In this document: piece by piece, positions 1 through 8,184 of the stretch
Numbering within the stretch: the stretch's first letter is position 1
How the letters are laid out: each line of letters opens with the position of its first letter
Origin: JACCWM01 sp040393065
GTDB lineage: Bacteria; Myxococcota_A; Bradymonadia; Bradymonadales; Bradymonadaceae
NCBI GenBank assembly: GCA_040393065.1
Contig: JBEBUW010000008.1
Location: forward strand, 1 to 64,000
DNA length: 64,000 bases
Direction: 5' to 3'
Made by a program: the position numbers and the translations under genes
The notes under the pieces: generated by a model
Told to the model about the DNA's origin: nothing
Seen by the model: the letters and a program-made list of their open reading frames with translations, nothing else
The model's database searches: none

Positions 1-21
1 GATTCTCGGAGGCGTTTTTTG

Positions 22-319
22 GCGTTCGGGGCGTGTGCGAGGATTCTCGGACGCGATTTGACGCGTTCGGGGGGCGTGCGAGGATTCTCGGAGACGACTT
101 TTCCCGTCGGGATCGTGTTTTACGGATTTTGAAAATTGCAAAATGTCGATCCGGACGGTTCGGGACGTGTGCGAGGATTCTCGCACGCTGATCTACGCGT
201 TCGGGGCGTGTGCGAGGATTCTCGGACGCGAATCTACGCGTTCGGGGCGTGTGCGAGGATTCTCGGACGCGATTTGACGCGTTCGGGGTGCGTGCGAGGA
301 TTCTCGGACGCGTTTTGAG
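22..319. repeat. 41-bp tandem repeat array, six recognisable copies
   Basis: A 41-bp unit whose core reads GCGTTCGGGGCGTG followed by CGAGGATTCTCGGACGCG starts at 22, 63, 156, 197, 238 and 279, exactly 41 bp apart within each group. A 52-bp unrelated stretch (104-155) splits the array into 2 + 4 copies. The sequence before position 22 is a further partial copy, so the array continues off the left edge. Open frames across it arise from the repeat itself and have no ribosome site, so I call no gene here. Confidence 0.9.
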
Positions 320-333
320 CAGGATGGACAGGA

Positions 334-780
334 TTAAGGGGTGGGGGAGGGGAGTGTGGTCAGGACCTGGAAGGGGGCTTCGATGCGGGGATCGATGGTG
401 CGGTCGATGATGGCCTGGATGCGGAGGGTCCAGTTGGCGCCGTCTTCGCTTAAGACGGCGTTCTGCGGGATGTTGATGACGATGGGGACGATGATGATTT
501 TGTCGGGGGGCAGGGGCGTTTCGTGGGCTATCCGGGCGCTCTGGGTGTAGGTTTGCCAGCGGCCGTCTTGCTGGATCTGGCCGGCGACGCGGATCTCCAG
601 GTAGTCGAGGGTGCGGTGGCGGTTGTTGGAGGCGATCAGGCGGGCTTCGGCGTGGAGGGGTTGGCCGGCCGGGACGTTGTCGTCGTGCAGGGTAATTTCG
701 AGTTCGAACTCGCTGCCGGCGATTTTGTTGAGTTGGTCGGAGAAGAATTTCAGGGTGTGGCTGAGCTTGATTTTACCCAT
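334..780 (-). CDS. Spo0M/arrestin-like beta-sandwich protein
   Basis: Predicted 148-residue soluble protein with no signal peptide or membrane segment. The pattern resembles the Spo0M/arrestin fold: an early strand with VPAGQPL, a middle PIVINIPQNA strand and a late WTLRIQAIIDRTIDPR strand before PFQVL. Spo0M-type proteins are scaffold-like and have no known catalysis. I start it at the ATG at 780, because an upstream in-frame extension would lie entirely inside the kinase gene. It overlaps the 3' end of the kinase gene by 8 bp, so the two are probably translationally coupled and belong to one operon. The fold call rests on pattern resemblance only; a partner or adaptor role for the kinase is inference. 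Confidence 0.6.
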   Translation of the reverse strand: MGKIKLSHTLKFFSDQLNKIAGSEFELEITLHDDNVPAGQPLHAEARLIASNNRHRTLDYLEIRVAGQIQQDGRWQTYTQSARIAHETPLPPDKIIIVPIVINIPQNAVLSEDGANWTLRIQAIIDRTIDPRIEAPFQVLTTLPSPTP

Positions 781-1768
781 GTTGCGAGCCTTTTCCGGGA
801 GGTTGTGTGCGGATTTCCTGGAGTCGTTCCATGACGTCTTTGCGCATGGCCGCGGCGGACTGGTAGCGGCGCTCGGGATCGCGTGCCAGGGCCAAGGCAA
901 TGATGCGGATGAAGGGTTTGGAGATGCCGTGTTTCTGGAGTTCTGCGGGGCTTAAGGTAGGGAATTCACTGCCGAGTTCGCGGGGATCTTGCAGGGTGAC
1001 GGCGTGCCAGAGGGTGGCGCCGAGGGTGTAGATATCGAAGCGGGGATCGATGATGTGTTCGCGTCCGTTGCTGGCTTCGGGGGCTGCGTAGCCGGGGGTG
1101 ATGCAGCCGGCGGTGGGTTCGGTGGTGCGGTCATTTAGGACCAGCGTGACGGCGCCAAAGTCGATCAGCGTGTAGTAGGTGTCGTGGCTGACGAGAATGT
1201 TGGCGGGTTTCATGTCCTGGTAGAGAAAACGCGCGGAGCGGCCGTTGACGTCGACGAGTCGGTGCAGGCGGATGAGCGTGGTAAGCAGTTCGCGGCACAG
1301 GGCAAGGAGGTTTTCTTCGAGATTGGCGCGGAAGGCCGGGTCGTGGATGCGTTTTTCGAGCATTGCACCGTCGATGTACTCCATGACCAGGTAGGGTTCT
1401 TGCTGGAGGATTTCGTCGGGCAGGGTGAAGTCGCCGTTGCGGCCCGGGTAGCGGCTCTGGAGGGTGAGTGAGCGGTCGTAGAAGAAATCGTTGGGAGAGG
1501 GCAGGTTGTTGAGGCCGTCGTTGCGGAAGCGAACGAGGATTTTCTTCTCCCATTCGAGGATTTTGCGCGTCTGGATGATGTGCTTGACGGCTTCGTCGGC
1601 GGTGTAGCGGAAGTGGCGCGCGTGGCGGCCGGTGTCGTAGCGGGTGGTTTTGATGAGGACGAGGTTGTCGGCGCAGCGGGTGTCAGCGGCGGCATAAATC
1701 AGGCCCATGCCGCCGCTGTCGGCGAAGACTTTTGTGATGCGGTAGCGATTTCCAACGAGTTGATTCAC
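773..1768 (-). CDS. Ser/Thr protein kinase, cytoplasmic
   Basis: 331 residues forming a single Hanks-type kinase domain. Visible motifs are the glycine loop DSGGMGLIY (18-25), the VLIK lysine (K40), an alpha-C glutamate near E74, the catalytic loop YQDMKPAN (183-190), DFG (203-205) and a YAAPE segment. The catalytic loop has Tyr in place of the usual His of HRD, but Asp, Lys and Asn are kept, so activity is likely. There is no membrane segment or C-terminal sensor domain, unlike PknB-type kinases. It lies 14 bp after the FHA gene, which suggests the FHA protein reads phosphothreonine made by this kinase (inference). Third gene of a four-gene minus-strand operon. Confidence 0.9.
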   Translation of the reverse strand: MNQLVGNRYRITKVFADSGGMGLIYAAADTRCADNLVLIKTTRYDTGRHARHFRYTADEAVKHIIQTRKILEWEKKILVRFRNDGLNNLPSPNDFFYDRSLTLQSRYPGRNGDFTLPDEILQQEPYLVMEYIDGAMLEKRIHDPAFRANLEENLLALCRELLTTLIRLHRLVDVNGRSARFLYQDMKPANILVSHDTYYTLIDFGAVTLVLNDRTTEPTAGCITPGYAAPEASNGREHIIDPRFDIYTLGATLWHAVTLQDPRELGSEFPTLSPAELQKHGISKPFIRIIALALARDPERRYQSAAAMRKDVMERLQEIRTQPPGKGSQHG

Positions 1769-1782
1769 GGATAGACGGCTTT

Positions 1783-2769
1783 TTATGCGGGGATGTGGAA
1801 TTTCATGGCGAGTTTGCCAGCGAGGATGATGACGTCACCGTCTTTGAGGGGGCGGCGTTGGCCGAGTTCGAGGAGTTCGTTGTTGAGCTGGGTGCCGGTG
1901 TTGGAGATGACGTAGAGCGTGTAGTTTTTGTGCTGGCGGTAGATGTAGGCGTGTTTGCGTGAGATCTGGCCTGCGGCGTCGAATTCGCTGACGTCGATGT
2001 CGGGGTAGGCGTTGGCGATGGGGTCGCGGCGGCCGATGAGGAGTTCGTCGCTGTTGACTTCGTGGGTTTGGACGGGCTGGCGGTTCTGGTAGATGGTGAG
2101 CGTTGCGGGCTCGGTGTGGACGCCGGGAACGGGAAGCGCAGCGGGGATATCCTGGTGCTGGCGCGGGGTTGTGCGCAGTGGTTCGATGGCCGGCTTTTGG
2201 GGTATTTCGGCCACGGGTTCGTCAAACTGCGGTTGGAAGGAATCGACTTCGGAAATGTCGTCGCCTTCGATGTCGAAGCCGGCCTGGATGCTGGATTCGC
2301 TGGCGACTTCGGTGGTGGAAGGGGGCGGTGTGATGTCGGGTTGTTCGGCGACGAGTTCTTCGCCCAGCGGGCCGTAGCCTTCTTCGTATTCGGGCGTTCC
2401 GGCCGGGTAGGCGGAGCCGTCGATGGGGGAGTAGAGGACGTCGGGCTGCGCGGCGGGTGGGCTCGGGGGCTGGGCGAAATCATCGTTTTCTTCGTCGACT
2501 TCGCTGGGTTCTACGGTGAATCCGGTTGCGAATCCGCTGTCATCGACTTCTTCGTCGAGAATAAAGAAGCCGCTGTCGGGGGCGTCTTCGGCGGGTTCGT
2601 CGGATTCCAGGCTGCCGGCTTCTTCGTAGAGCATGGCGGAGACGTTTTCTTCCGGGCTGAGTTGTTCGCCTTCGGCCAGCGGCGCGATGCGTTCGCCGCA
2701 GACTTCGCAGTTGGTGGCGCCGGGTTCGTTGGTGGTGTCGCAGATCGGGCAGACGAGGGAATCGGACAT
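1783..2769 (-). CDS. Zinc-ribbon and FHA domain protein
   Basis: 328 residues. The N-terminus carries a zinc ribbon with cysteines at 7, 10, 21 and 24. A long acidic, proline-rich and probably disordered segment follows to about residue 215. The C-terminal ~105 residues form an FHA domain with LLIGRRDP, SRKHAYI, the NTGTQLNN turn and DGDVIILAG; these match the conserved GR, SxxH and N-G positions that bind phosphothreonine. The disordered part contains several Thr residues that could be kinase targets. It sits between the VWA gene (110 bp upstream) and the kinase gene (14 bp downstream), all minus strand. A phosphorylation-dependent adaptor is the likely role. Confidence 0.92.
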   Translation of the reverse strand: MSDSLVCPICDTTNEPGATNCEVCGERIAPLAEGEQLSPEENVSAMLYEEAGSLESDEPAEDAPDSGFFILDEEVDDSGFATGFTVEPSEVDEENDDFAQPPSPPAAQPDVLYSPIDGSAYPAGTPEYEEGYGPLGEELVAEQPDITPPPSTTEVASESSIQAGFDIEGDDISEVDSFQPQFDEPVAEIPQKPAIEPLRTTPRQHQDIPAALPVPGVHTEPATLTIYQNRQPVQTHEVNSDELLIGRRDPIANAYPDIDVSEFDAAGQISRKHAYIYRQHKNYTLYVISNTGTQLNNELLELGQRRPLKDGDVIILAGKLAMKFHIPA

Positions 2770-2879
2770 GGTGTGCTCCTGAGCTCAGGGTCGCTTGGAA
2801 ATGGTTGTATAAAGTAAGAAGTTGGCACAACCCGCGGCGTTGGTTGCGGCCGCAGGAGCAGGTACCAGGTCAGGTGATA

Positions 2880-4190
2880 TTAGATCAGACTGGAGGCGTC
2901 GACGAGTTGGACGCCGCTGTCGCGTTTCTGGGTCGATTTGTGGCGCGTGTAGTTCATGTCGTCTTGCGAGATGTGTCCTTGCGCGGCGTATTTTTGTTTG
3001 AGCTGGCTGTAGTGGTTGGCCATGTCGTTGTCTCCGAATTCGCGGTAACGCTCGGCGAGGATGTCGAAGAGTTGGGAGACTTCGTTGTGTTTTTCGGTGC
3101 GCATGGATTTTTCGAGTTCTTCGAGCAGGCGGCCGACCTCGGCTTCGTCGAAGGCACGTTCGACTTCGCCGTTGAGCCTGGCGAGTCGCTGCGGATCGTC
3201 AGTGTATTCGACGACGATGGACTGGGTGCTGGTGCCGTTTTCGATGTTGAGCGAGGGGATGTCGTAGTGAAGTTCGGCTTTGAAGAGGCGGACGTTGCCG
3301 GCGGGGCGCGCGGCGACGGCGCAGGTGATAATGTAGGCGTATTCTTTGTCGCGCTCGATGGTTCCGATGGGAATGGAGATGGTACGCAGATCGCCGGGCA
3401 GGCGGATGCGTCCGATGTAGCTGATTTCGGGGCTGTAGCGGTAGCCGTGTTGTGCGCGGACCTGGGGCGTGAAGGTCAGGTCGAGGCGGACGTTTTTGGC
3501 GATTGCGCTGGTCATGTCGCGCACGCGGGCCTGGAAGACTTGTTTGATGTCTTCGGGGCGGTCGATTTTGGCGGTGAAGCCGTTGGAGTAGGAGACGAGT
3601 CGTTGCACGAAGCGGTAGTCGAACTCGGGGCCAAAGCCCATGGCGTCGATGGAGATGCCGCGGTCTGCGATTTCGGCGGCGCGCTTTAAGCAATCGGTGG
3701 GCTGGCCGGTGACCTGTCCGTCGGTGAAAACCATGATGCGTCGGACTTGTTTGTAGTCGGGCACGGAGACGAGCTGGTGCTCGGCTTTGGTGAGTGCGTA
3801 CTCTAAGTCGGTGCCGCCGCCCTGGAATTGGTCGATGACTTCGATGCGTGATTTGACGAGTTCGCGCGTGGAGGTGTCGCGGATGCGGGTGGGTTCGACG
3901 ATTTCGTAGGCGACGGATTGAAAGGCGATGACGGAGACGAAGTCGCCGACGCGGAGTTGGTCGACGGCCAGGCGCGCGGCTTCTTTGAGGGCGGCGATTT
4001 CAGCCGTTTTCATCGAGCTTGAGATGTCGAGCACAAACGCCAGGTGCGTGGGCAAAACGACATCGTCGCCGGCAGCGCGCAGTGCGTTGGAGGCGTTGAT
4101 TTTGAGCAATGCTTTGAGTCTGGTTTCTTCCTGGTTGGAGGAAACGCTGGGGCGATCGAGTAGGTAATCGAGCAAGATTTCTTCGGCCAT
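2880..4190 (-). CDS. VWA domain protein
   Basis: 436 residues with no signal peptide. A von Willebrand factor A domain occupies about 45-230 with an intact metal site: DISSS (D55, S57, S59), the GGGTD threonine and the FTDGQ aspartate. The C-terminal half has a beta-rich region and then helices ending near LEELEKSMRTEKHNE. The N-terminal VWA with a long C-terminal extension resembles cytoplasmic VWA proteins found next to kinases and phosphatases in TerY-like signalling modules. It is the first gene of the VWA-FHA-kinase-Spo0M-like operon. No PP2C phosphatase is present in this group. Scaffold or partner-recruitment roles are inferred. Confidence 0.9.
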   Translation of the reverse strand: MAEEILLDYLLDRPSVSSNQEETRLKALLKINASNALRAAGDDVVLPTHLAFVLDISSSMKTAEIAALKEAARLAVDQLRVGDFVSVIAFQSVAYEIVEPTRIRDTSTRELVKSRIEVIDQFQGGGTDLEYALTKAEHQLVSVPDYKQVRRIMVFTDGQVTGQPTDCLKRAAEIADRGISIDAMGFGPEFDYRFVQRLVSYSNGFTAKIDRPEDIKQVFQARVRDMTSAIAKNVRLDLTFTPQVRAQHGYRYSPEISYIGRIRLPGDLRTISIPIGTIERDKEYAYIITCAVAARPAGNVRLFKAELHYDIPSLNIENGTSTQSIVVEYTDDPQRLARLNGEVERAFDEAEVGRLLEELEKSMRTEKHNEVSQLFDILAERYREFGDNDMANHYSQLKQKYAAQGHISQDDMNYTRHKSTQKRDSGVQLVDASSLI

Positions 4191-4296
4191 TTCTCCCTCG
4201 GGACTGCGCGCGCTCGGGTGACGCGCGCGTTTTTATCATCTGCTTCTGGCGTTTCTTATACTATGGGAAGTGGGCTGCGGCAACGCGGGGAATCCG

Positions 4297-7182
4297 TCAG
4301 TAGGGTGAAATGTCGACGAGGACTTCGCGCGGTTTGCAGCTGTCAGAGGGGCCGACGATGCCTTCGCGTTCCATGACTTCGACCATACGTGCGGCGCGGT
4401 TGTAGCCGACGCGGAGTTTGCGCTGGAGCATGGAAATCGACGCTTGCTGGGTGCTGACGACGATGCGGACGGCTTCTTCGTAGTGTTCGTCTTTGTCGCT
4501 TTCGTCGATGATGTTTTCTTCCTGATCGTCTTCTTCGATGAGGATGGAGTCGTTGTACTGGGGCGCACCCTGGCTTTTGAGGAAATCGACGATCTGGTCG
4601 ATTTCTTTTTCGGAGACGTAGGCGCCGTGGGTACGGGCAAGGGTGCTGCTGCCGGGCGGAACGAAGAGCATGTCACCGTTGCCGAGCAGGCCTTCGGCGC
4701 CGTTGGTGTCGAGGATGACGCGGCTGTCGATTTTGCTGGTGACGCGGAGTGCCAGGCGGGTCGGGAAGTTGGCTTTGATGAGGCCGGTGATGACGTCGGT
4801 GGACGGGCGCTGGGTGGCCAGAATGAGGTGGATGCCGGCGGCGCGGGCTTTCTGGGCGAGGCGCGCGACGGCGGTTTCGACGTCCTTGGAGGCGGTCATC
4901 ATGAGGTCTGCGAACTCGTCGATGATAACGATGATGTAGGGCAGTTTGATGTGTTCGGGATTGCCCTGGGCATCGATGCCGAGCGCGCGCAGGGCGTCGG
5001 ATTCCTCGCGGCCCTGGACCTGGTCGAGTTCGGCCTGTTTGGTGAGGGTTTCGACTTTCTGGTTGTAGCCGCGCACGTCGCGCACGCCCATGTCGGCCAG
5101 GCGCTGGTAGCGGCGTTCCATTTCCTGGACGGTCCAGTTCAGCGCGACGGTGGCCTGTTTGGGATCGGTTACGACGGGGAGCAGCAGGTGCGGGATATCG
5201 GCGTAGATGCTGAACTCAAGCATTTTCGGGTCAACCATGATCATGCGCACATCGTCGGGCGAGTGCTTGTAGAGAAGGCTGCAGATCATGGTGTTGACGG
5301 CGACGGATTTACCGGCGCCGGTCGCGCCTGCGACGAGCAAGTGCGGCATGCGGGCGAGGTCGGCGATCATGGGGCCGCCTTCGGTGTCTTTGCCGAGTGC
5401 CAGGGGCAGGTACATTTTGGTGTTATCCTGGAAGGCTTCGTCGGCGATGATTTCTTTCAGGTACACCATTTCGCGTTCGGGATTGGGGACTTCGATGCCG
5501 ACGACGCCTTTGCCGGGGAGCGGGGCGATGATGCGGACGCTGAGCGCGGACAGGGCCATCGCGAGGTCGTCGGCCAGACCTGCGATGCGGGAGATTTTGA
5601 CGCCGGGCGCCGGACTGAATTCGAACATGGTGATGACTGGACCGGGGCAGATTTCGACGACGGTGCCCTGGACTTTGAAGTCTCCCAGGGTTTTTTCGAT
5701 CTGGGCGGCCATCTGGCGCAGGAGTTCGGTATCGACGACGACGTGGTCGGATTTGTCGTAATTCAGGAAGCTGAGCGAGGGCAGTTCAAAGTTTCCGCGT
5801 TTCTGCGGTTTGAAGATCAGAGCATTCTGGCTGTCGTCAGCGAGCATGGCTTCGCGGTCGCGAGCGCGGCGCGTGGCTTCGCTTTCGACGATTTGCGGGC
5901 CGAAATCGGCTGCACCGCCGCTGATGCCGCTGGTCGGGGCGCGTTCCTGACGCATGTCGACGACGTCGGTGTCGCTGATTTCGATGGCGTCGTCGTTGTG
6001 TCGTGCGACGATCGTCAGCGCTTCGTTTTGTTGTTCGAGTTCGTCGAGGGTGTGGAGCGGCTGGCCGATTTCCCACTGATCTTCGGCAACTTCGTGGCGG
6101 ACTTTTTGGACACCGGAGATTTTGGGTGCTTCGGCTTTTGAGGATTTCTTCGCGGTGACCGGTGTTGCGTCTACTTCCGCGGAAGCATCGGCTTCGGCCT
6201 GTTCGATGGCGGCTTTGGCGGCAGCACGGCGTGAAGCAGTCTGATTTGCGGAGGTGTCGGAAGATCTGTTGGACGGTGCGCGACCAAACAGGCGCGCAAG
6301 GCGGCTGGCGACTTTTTGATCGACGACTTCGTCGAAATCTTCTTCAAAGTCGTAGCTGGTTGCGGTCAGAGGCGCGACGGAGATGCGCGCCGCTTGCCGG
6401 GCTTCGTATTCGACATCGATCAGTTCGCCTTGCTCGTCGAGCAGGCGATCGCGTTCTTCGGCAAAGCGGACTTTGAATTCACGGCGAACAGCGAGCTGAT
6501 GGCGGATGTAGGCCAGGAGTCGATGGCTCTGGGCGATGATCGCGCGCACGATGGCGCCCAGGCTCATGTCGGTTGCCAGCATCAGGCTGACGGCCAGGAT
6601 GCTGGTGGCGATGATGTAGGTTCCTACGGTTCCGACAAAGCTGCGAAAGATTTCGGCGCTGAATTCGCCGACAATACCGCCGGGCAGGTGGCCAAGGATC
6701 AGGAAGTTGTTCAGAACCAGGTGGCTGAGCATGGCGCCGGCCAGGACGAAGAGGAGCTGGCCGCTGACTTCGGAGGCTTTGGTGTCGACGGCGCGTCCGA
6801 TCAGCAAGGCGAAGCCCAGGTACCACATGACGAGGTTAAAGAAGAATGCGCCCAGGCCAAAGATGTAGAGCAGCGCGTCGCCAATGAATGCGCCGGCTGG
6901 ACCAATCAGGTTTCGGGTTTCGCCAGGTTCGGTGATGTCGGTCGGATGGAAACTTAAAAGAGCGAGCAAGATCCCGAGTGCAATGGCCAGGATCAGCAGG
7001 CCGGTCATTTCGCGTCGCAGTGAGATGCGTCCGCCGGTTTTTTCGGTTTGCGGGGTGTTTTTCGCCGTGCGTTTGGATGTTGCTGCGGATTTTTTGGCGG
7101 TAGCGGCTTTGGAGGCACTTTTCGCGGTGGTTTTTTTCTCAGACGCAACCTTTTTGGAAGCTGTAGGAGACTGGGCTGCCAT
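4297..7182 (-). CDS. ftsK: DNA translocase FtsK/SpoIIIE
   Basis: 961 residues. The N-terminus is Lys/Ala/Ser-rich, then four membrane segments follow (roughly 45-230 including loops) and a linker of about 300 residues. The RecA-like motor has Walker A GATGAGKS near residue 620 and Walker B IIDEFADL near 750. The C-terminal gamma winged helix (LLQRKLRVGYNRAARMVE) near 925 reads KOPS-type polarity sequences in this family. The protein pumps DNA at the division septum and activates XerCD-dif resolution. I start at the ATG at 7182, which follows a GGAGGG-type ribosome site; the frame stays open 45 codons further upstream but without one. It appears monocistronic. Confidence 0.96.
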   Translation of the reverse strand: MAAQSPTASKKVASEKKTTAKSASKAATAKKSAATSKRTAKNTPQTEKTGGRISLRREMTGLLILAIALGILLALLSFHPTDITEPGETRNLIGPAGAFIGDALLYIFGLGAFFFNLVMWYLGFALLIGRAVDTKASEVSGQLLFVLAGAMLSHLVLNNFLILGHLPGGIVGEFSAEIFRSFVGTVGTYIIATSILAVSLMLATDMSLGAIVRAIIAQSHRLLAYIRHQLAVRREFKVRFAEERDRLLDEQGELIDVEYEARQAARISVAPLTATSYDFEEDFDEVVDQKVASRLARLFGRAPSNRSSDTSANQTASRRAAAKAAIEQAEADASAEVDATPVTAKKSSKAEAPKISGVQKVRHEVAEDQWEIGQPLHTLDELEQQNEALTIVARHNDDAIEISDTDVVDMRQERAPTSGISGGAADFGPQIVESEATRRARDREAMLADDSQNALIFKPQKRGNFELPSLSFLNYDKSDHVVVDTELLRQMAAQIEKTLGDFKVQGTVVEICPGPVITMFEFSPAPGVKISRIAGLADDLAMALSALSVRIIAPLPGKGVVGIEVPNPEREMVYLKEIIADEAFQDNTKMYLPLALGKDTEGGPMIADLARMPHLLVAGATGAGKSVAVNTMICSLLYKHSPDDVRMIMVDPKMLEFSIYADIPHLLLPVVTDPKQATVALNWTVQEMERRYQRLADMGVRDVRGYNQKVETLTKQAELDQVQGREESDALRALGIDAQGNPEHIKLPYIIVIIDEFADLMMTASKDVETAVARLAQKARAAGIHLILATQRPSTDVITGLIKANFPTRLALRVTSKIDSRVILDTNGAEGLLGNGDMLFVPPGSSTLARTHGAYVSEKEIDQIVDFLKSQGAPQYNDSILIEEDDQEENIIDESDKDEHYEEAVRIVVSTQQASISMLQRKLRVGYNRAARMVEVMEREGIVGPSDSCKPREVLVDISPY

Positions 7183-7677
7183 TTCTATACCCTCCGTGGA
7201 GTATTGACGTTTTCCACAAAAGAATCGTGCACCGGGAGGCGCGCAGCGAGAAGTGGAGCAGAAAACCAGGGAGCGCGTCCGTGCGCTATGTGTTTTGCCG
7301 TCAATAAAAACTAACAATTTAATGATTCATTCTGGCCTCAAAACTACGAGGCAGTGGTTACGCTATCATGGGCAAAATGGGCGTCAATTTTTCGGATGAC
7401 TCGGTGCTGGCTGGCGTGGAAATTGTATCGGGCGTTGGGTATCAGGAGGGCAGGATGGGGCCTGGGAGATGCACGAGGCAGGACAAGAAGCAGGGCAAGA
7501 AAAGGAGAAGGGCGATTCCATCATGGAATCGCCCTTTTTTGGCATTTTGAGATAGGCTTATTTCATCAAAGTTGTTGTCGCTTCTCTGTGTGCAACAACG
7601 GTTTGATGGGCACTATGTCGTTTGGGAGAAGCGTAGCACACCACTTGAGCGGGTGTGTACGGGGTCAGGCAATTGCA
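7183..7677. other. Intergenic region of 495 bp between ftsK and cspA
   Basis: Both flanking genes run leftward, so this holds the 3' end of the cspA transcript and the ftsK promoter region. The only clear element is the hairpin plus T-run at 7510-7540. Open frames on the plus strand here lack ribosome sites and family resemblance. I see nothing else. Confidence 0.7.
7510..7540 (+). terminator. Intrinsic terminator, perfect 11-bp stem
   Basis: GGGCGATTCCA (7510-7520) pairs with TGGAATCGCCC (7524-7534) around the loop TCA and is followed by six Ts on the plus strand. On the minus strand the stem is followed by a mixed T/C tract, so it may also end the cspA transcript. The better T-run serves plus-strand transcription, although no plus-strand protein gene precedes it. 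Confidence 0.8.
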
Positions 7678-7902
7678 TTAGTAGGCGAAATCGTCGTCGC
7701 TGTTGATGCGCAGTACCTGGGCAGCGTGGAGGCCTTTGGGGCCGCGACGCAGTTCAAATTCTACGACTTCTCCTTGTTTGAGCGACTTGTAGCCTTCGCC
7801 TTCAATCTGGCTGTAGTGAACAAAGATATCGTCTTCTCCTCCTTGAGTGATAAATCCAAAGCCTTTGGTGTTGTTAAACCATTTCACTGAGCCTGTTGCC
7901 AT
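7678..7902 (-). CDS. cspA: Cold-shock domain protein
   Basis: 74 residues, the usual length for CspA-family single-stranded nucleic-acid chaperones. It starts MATGSVKWF and carries both RNP motifs, KGFGFIT and DIFVHYS. The family melts RNA structure and aids translation or antitermination at low temperature or in stationary phase. The start at 7902 follows an AGGGAGGG ribosome site 8 bases upstream. A good promoter lies about 160 bases upstream, which gives a long leader as in cspA-type mRNAs. Single-gene unit. Confidence 0.96.
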   Translation of the reverse strand: MATGSVKWFNNTKGFGFITQGGEDDIFVHYSQIEGEGYKSLKQGEVVEFELRRGPKGLHAAQVLRINSDDDFAY

Positions 7903-8061
7903 TTTGAAACCCTCCCTAAAACAGTACAAATACGGTTTCGATCCTCTGGAAAATAACATCCATTATCATTCTCCGATCGTGCCTGGCCCCCGCCAGCTAC
8001 ACGAGTCAATGAGCCATCCTTCCCTGGATGACCCACCAACAGGACCGCGAATACAAGTACA

Positions 8062-8090
8062 TATATTGGGGAGCGCGAGACGAACGTCAA
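8062..8090 (-). promoter_or_regulatory. Sigma-70-type promoter for cspA
   Basis: Reading leftward on the minus strand, TTGACG (8090-8085) and AATATA (8067-8062) are 17 bases apart. Initiation near 8055 would give a leader of about 150 nt before the cspA ATG at 7902. The match is by eye. Confidence 0.55.
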
Positions 8091-8184
8091 GGGTTTGTTG
8101 AATCTTATTTTTCTGGAACTGATTTACAGTGATGCTGTAATTTGTTTCGGGTTATTTCAGTGGAAGAAACTCGATTTTTGCGAA

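Noticed and set aside
22..319. 41-bp repeats considered as a CRISPR array
   Set aside because: The whole 41-bp unit repeats with no unique spacers between short repeats, and no cas gene is nearby.
4206..4235. Hairpin GCGCGCG...CGCGCGC followed by a T-run, between the VWA gene and ftsK
   Set aside because: The T-run is on the plus strand, but both neighbouring genes run leftward; on the minus strand the stem is not followed by Ts, so it is not a terminator for ftsK.
4444..6141. Long open frame on the plus strand opposite ftsK
   Set aside because: Fully inside a clear FtsK gene; low-complexity translation with no family resemblance, explained by codon bias.
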